A stretch of DNA of 37,422 bases. Origin: CAZTAK01 sp964611585. GTDB taxonomy: Bacteria > Pseudomonadota > Alphaproteobacteria > SHVP01. Shown here piece by piece: positions 34,339 to 37,422 of this stretch (positions within the stretch are counted from its first letter, which is position 1; every line of letters starts with the position of its first letter). The notes under the pieces were generated by a model, which was not told where the DNA came from, made no database searches, and worked only from the letters and a program-made list of their open reading frames with translations. The stretch spans positions 1-37,422 of the forward strand of contig CAZTAK010000022.1 in NCBI GenBank assembly GCA_964611585.1, given 5' to 3'. A program made the translations under genes and the position numbers.

Positions 34339-35169
34339 TTACTTCTTCCGGCGCCGGCGCCGGATGATGTACTTATCCGTCGCCTTGTTGGCGCGCGTGC
34401 GTTTGCCCTTGGTCGGCTTGCCCCACGGCGTGACCGGATGGCGGCCGCCCGAGGTCCGGCCTTCACCGCCACCGTGCGGGTGATCGACCGGGTTCATCGC
34501 GACGCCGCGGACCGACGGGCGTTTGCCCATCCAGCGCTTGCGCCCGGCCTTGCCGAGCTTGATGTTCTTCTTGTCCGGGTTCGAGACGGCGCCGACGGTC
34601 GCCATGCACTCGGCGCGCACCATGCGTTGTTCGCCAGAAGTGAGCCTGAGCAGCGCATAGCCCGCGTCCTTGCCCACCAGTTGCGCATAGGTTCCGGCGG
34701 AGCGCGCCATCTGGCCGCCTTTGCCGGCCTTCATTTCGACGTTGTGAACGATGGTGCCGACCGGAATGCTTTGCATCGGCATCGCGTTGCCCGGCTTGAT
34801 ATCGACCGTCTCGCCCGAAATCACCTTGTCACCGATCTGCAACCGTTGCGGCGCGATGATGTAGGAGAGCTCGCCGTCGTCGTACTTGATCAGCGCGATG
34901 AACGCCGAGCGGTTGGGATCGTATTCGAGACGCTCGACGGTTGCCGCGATGTCGAATTTGCGCCGTTTGAAATCGACCAGCCGGTAGCGCTTCTTGTGGC
35001 CACCACCGATGCGGCGTGCGGTTATGCGGCCCCGGTTATTGCGCCCGCCCCTCTTAGCCAGACCTTCGGTCAGCGCCTTGACCGGATCGCCCTTCCACAG
35101 TTCGGAGCGGTCCACCTGAACCAGCCCGCGGCGGGACGGCGTTGTCGGCCGGTATTTTTTCAGAGCCAT
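34339..35169 (-). CDS. rplB: 50S ribosomal protein uL2
   Basis: 276 residues. GRNNRGRITARRIGGGHKKRYRLVDFKR, YIIAPQRLQIGDKVISG and the C-terminal loop RGVAMNPVDHPHGGGEGRTSGGRHPVTPWGKPTKG, with the conserved His near the peptidyl-transferase centre, identify uL2. It is needed for subunit joining. Confidence 0.99.
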   Translation of the reverse strand: MALKKYRPTTPSRRGLVQVDRSELWKGDPVKALTEGLAKRGGRNNRGRITARRIGGGHKKRYRLVDFKRRKFDIAATVERLEYDPNRSAFIALIKYDDGELSYIIAPQRLQIGDKVISGETVDIKPGNAMPMQSIPVGTIVHNVEMKAGKGGQMARSAGTYAQLVGKDAGYALLRLTSGEQRMVRAECMATVGAVSNPDKKNIKLGKAGRKRWMGKRPSVRGVAMNPVDHPHGGGEGRTSGGRHPVTPWGKPTKGKRTRANKATDKYIIRRRRRKK

Positions 35170-35172
35170 CGC

Positions 35173-35481
35173 CTAGATCCCCGTCGACACGTCGATCGAT
35201 TCGCCTTCGGCCAGCGTCACGATCGCTTTCTTGATCTCGACGCGGCGGCCGAGGTGACCGCGGAAGCGCTTGACCTTGCCCGCCGTGCGCAGCGTGTTGA
35301 CCGCCTTCACCTTGACCCCGAACAGGCCCTGGATCGCGGCCATGATTTCCGGCTTGGTAGCATCGCGCGCGACCTGGAAGGTGACCTGGTTGTGTTCGGA
35401 CGCCATCGTCGCCTTTTCGGTGATGATGGGACCGCGCACCACTTCGTACATGCGTTCTTTACTGATGGTGGTGGGTTTCAT
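35173..35481 (-). CDS. rplW: 50S ribosomal protein uL23
   Basis: 102 residues from ATG 35479-35481. MYEVVRGPIITEKATMASEHNQVTFQVARDATKPEIMAAIQGLFGVKVKAVNTL and KRFRGHLGRRVEIKKAIVTL are uL23, the docking site for trigger factor and SRP at the tunnel exit. The ATG overlaps the rplD stop by four bases; the longer upstream frame is inside rplD. Confidence 0.98.
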   Translation of the reverse strand: MKPTTISKERMYEVVRGPIITEKATMASEHNQVTFQVARDATKPEIMAAIQGLFGVKVKAVNTLRTAGKVKRFRGHLGRRVEIKKAIVTLAEGESIDVSTGI

Positions 35482-36098
35482 TTCAGCCTCGCCGAAAGGT
35501 GTTCGATCGCGGCCTTGGTCAGAACCAGGTTGTCGCGGCGCAGTATGTCGTAGACGTTGGCGCCCTGCTGAGGCAGCACATCGACTTGCGGCAGATTGGC
35601 GGCGGCGCGGGCGAAATTGGCATCGACTTCGGGCCCGTCGATCACCAGGACGGACTGCCAACCGCGTGCCGAGAACAACTTCGACAGTGCCGCGGTTTTG
35701 GCTTCACCGAGGGCCGCACCGTCCAGCACCGTCAATTTGCCGTCGGCCTGCTTTGCCGACAGCGCGGTCTTGAGCGCCAGCTTTCGCACCTTTTTGGGCA
35801 GCGATTCGCTGTGGTCGCGCGGTTTGGGGCCGTGGGTAACGGCGCCGCCCCGGAACAGAGCCGAGCGCACCGAGCCCGCGCGCGCGCGCCCCGAACCCTT
35901 TTGCCGGTGAGGCTTCGCGGTGGAGCCCGAAATCTCGCCGACCAGACGCGTGTTGTGAGTGCCGGCGCGGCGCTTGGCGAGCTGCCAGCGCACCATGCGC
36001 TGAAGCAGATCGGCGCGTATCGGCAGCCCGAACACGGCATCGTCGAGGTCGATGGTGCCGGCCTTCTTGTTTTCGAGTGTGGTGACGTCGGCTTTCAT
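35478..36098 (-). CDS. rplD: 50S ribosomal protein uL4
   Basis: 206 residues. FGLPIRADLLQRMVRWQLAKRRAGTHNTRLVGEISGSTAKPHRQKGSGRARAGSVRSALFRGGAVTHGPKPRDHSESLPKKVRKLALKTALS is the uL4 core with its long tunnel loop; NVYDILRRDNLVLTKAAIEHL ends it. In E. coli this protein also represses the S10 operon. Four bases separate it from rplC. Confidence 0.98.
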   Translation of the reverse strand: MKADVTTLENKKAGTIDLDDAVFGLPIRADLLQRMVRWQLAKRRAGTHNTRLVGEISGSTAKPHRQKGSGRARAGSVRSALFRGGAVTHGPKPRDHSESLPKKVRKLALKTALSAKQADGKLTVLDGAALGEAKTAALSKLFSARGWQSVLVIDGPEVDANFARAAANLPQVDVLPQQGANVYDILRRDNLVLTKAAIEHLSARLK

Positions 36099-36101
36099 GG
36101 C

Positions 36102-36863
36102 TTACTCACTGGGCTCACTGCCGGCGGCGGCATCGCCTGCGTCCGTACCTTCGGATGCTGGCTCTGCGGCCGCGGCCGTTTCGGCTTTGGCACCGCGGAT
36201 CGCGGCCGGGAACGGAAGCCCTTCGGGCGCGGGAACCTTGACGGCATCGGTAACCGTGACCCAGCCATCGGCGGAGCCCGGCACCGCACCCCGGATTAGC
36301 AGAAGGCCGCGCGCGTCGTCGGACGACACCACTTCGAGGTTCTGGACGGTCACCCGTTCGGCGCCCATGTGGCCGGCCATCTTCTTGCCCTTGAAGACCT
36401 TGCCCGGGTACTGGCATTGACCTGTCGACCCGTGGGACCGATGCGAGACCGAAACGCCGTGGGTGGCACGCAGACCATGAAAGTTGTGCCGTTTCATCGC
36501 GCCGGCAAAGCCTTTGCCGATTGAAATCCCGTGCACGTCAACTATCTGGCCGGGAACGAAATGATCGACCGACAATTCGGCGCCTACGTCCACCAACCCG
36601 TCGGGATCGACCCGAAATTCGACGACTTTGCGTTTCGGTTCCACTTTGGCTTTGGCGAAATGGCCGCGCATCGCCTTGGAGACGTTCTTGACCTTGGCCT
36701 TGCCGACGCCGAGCTGCACCGCAGTGTAACCATGATCATCGACGGTGCGTTGCGCCACCACCTGGCAGGACTCCATCTGCAACACGGTCACAGGCACATG
36801 GCGCCCATAGTCGGTGAAGACGCGGCTCATGCCGACCTTCTTTGCCAGGAGTCCGGTACGCAC
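36102..36863 (-). CDS. rplC: 50S ribosomal protein uL3 with acidic/Ala-rich tail
   Basis: 253 residues from GTG 36861-36863. MRTGLLAKKVGMSRVFTDYGRHVPVTVLQ, SIGKGFAGAMKRHNFHGLRATHGVSVSHRSHGSTGQCQYPGKVFKGKKMAGHMG and VVSSDDARGLLLIRGAVPGS are uL3. The core ends near residue 220; the last about 30 residues are a low-complexity Ala/Glu/Gly tail absent from the 209-residue E. coli protein and seen in various alphaproteobacteria. Confidence 0.98.
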   Translation of the reverse strand: MRTGLLAKKVGMSRVFTDYGRHVPVTVLQMESCQVVAQRTVDDHGYTAVQLGVGKAKVKNVSKAMRGHFAKAKVEPKRKVVEFRVDPDGLVDVGAELSVDHFVPGQIVDVHGISIGKGFAGAMKRHNFHGLRATHGVSVSHRSHGSTGQCQYPGKVFKGKKMAGHMGAERVTVQNLEVVSSDDARGLLLIRGAVPGSADGWVTVTDAVKVPAPEGLPFPAAIRGAKAETAAAAEPASEGTDAGDAAAGSEPSE

Positions 36864-36872
36864 AATCAGCCC

Positions 36873-37187
36873 CTACAGTTTGATTTCCACATCCACACCG
36901 GCCGCAAGGTCGAGCTTCATCAGCGCGTCCACGGTTTGCGGGGTGGGATCGATGATGTCGAGAAGCCGCCGGTGAGTCCGGATTTCGAACTGTTCGCGCG
37001 ACTTCTTGTCGATATGCGGCGAACGCAGCACGGTGTACTTTTCGATCTTGTTGGGAAGCGGAATCGGTCCGCGCACAGCAGCGCCGGTGCGCTTGGCCGT
37101 GGTGACGATTTCACTCGTCGACTGGTCGAGCACACGATGATCGAACGCCTTGAGGCGAATGCGGATGTTCTGACTTTCTATCGCCAT
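36873..37187 (-). CDS. rpsJ: 30S ribosomal protein uS10
   Basis: 104 residues. IRIRLKAFDHRVLDQSTSEIVTTAKRTGAAVRGPIPLPNKIEKYTVLRSPHIDKKSREQFEIRTHRRLLDIIDPTPQTVDALMKLDLAAGVDVEIKL is a complete uS10, also known as the NusE antitermination factor. It is the first gene of the S10 operon after tuf. Confidence 0.99.
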   Translation of the reverse strand: MAIESQNIRIRLKAFDHRVLDQSTSEIVTTAKRTGAAVRGPIPLPNKIEKYTVLRSPHIDKKSREQFEIRTHRRLLDIIDPTPQTVDALMKLDLAAGVDVEIKL

Positions 37188-37249
37188 CGTAGCTGTACTT
37201 TCAATCCGGTTCTTCGGTCAAAAAACGGGCTCGCGCTGCGCGCTATTCC

Positions 37250-37422
<173 letters not shown>

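Overview
The window is high-GC DNA from an alphaproteobacterium, most likely from the Rhodospirillales or a relative. The evidence is the S10-spc-alpha ribosomal block without rpsD between rpsK and rpoA, the order rplQ-degP-rarA-crcB-rluC-(HAD phosphatase)-ATP12, an ATP12-type F1 chaperone, and a long NADP malic enzyme with a phosphotransacetylase-like tail. Almost everything is transcribed leftward (minus strand). Exceptions on the plus strand are lipB, a GIY-YIG gene and queF.

Right part (about 23.2-37.4 kb): the tail of tuf, then rpsJ-rplC-rplD-rplW-rplB-rpsS-rplV-rpsC-rplP-rpmC-rpsQ-rplN-rplX-rplE-rpsN-rpsH-rplF-rplR-rpsE-rpmD-rplO-secY-adk-rpsM-rpsK-rpoA-rplQ. The genes are tightly packed with many ATGA/TAATG overlaps. 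A good sigma-70-like promoter just upstream of the rpsM leader suggests a separately driven alpha operon.

Middle part (about 16-23.2 kb): degP-type protease, rarA, crcB and an RluA-family pseudouridine synthase, mostly coupled by 4-base overlaps. Then comes a class III nucleotide cyclase gene with two tandem two-helix membrane modules and a bactofilin-like beta-helix tail. That gene is broken by an exact 26-bp tandem duplication; removing one copy restores a single 405-codon frame. queF (plus strand) has a strong hairpin upstream. A HAD phosphatase follows, with an AsmA-tail-like fossil reading frame directly after its stop codon.

Left part (1-15.8 kb): a 1300-residue AsmA protein overlapping an ATP12 chaperone; propionyl-CoA carboxylase beta (pccB); an apparently inserted GIY-YIG nuclease gene; and propionyl-CoA carboxylase alpha (pccA). 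PccA carries an extra, in-frame N-terminal helix-turn-helix-like domain and has a perfect 15-bp palindrome across its likely promoter. Then come acylphosphatase, lipB, a stand-alone FliN-like protein, tRNA-Leu(GAG), maeB coupled to mgtE, and the 5' part of an isovaleryl-CoA dehydrogenase gene. Ivd and Pcc both serve branched-chain acyl-CoA and propionyl-CoA breakdown, and MaeB links the resulting C4 acids to pyruvate.

The two most notable items are the HTH-PccA fusion with its candidate operator, and the cyclase-membrane-bactofilin gene split by a reversible-looking 26-bp duplication.
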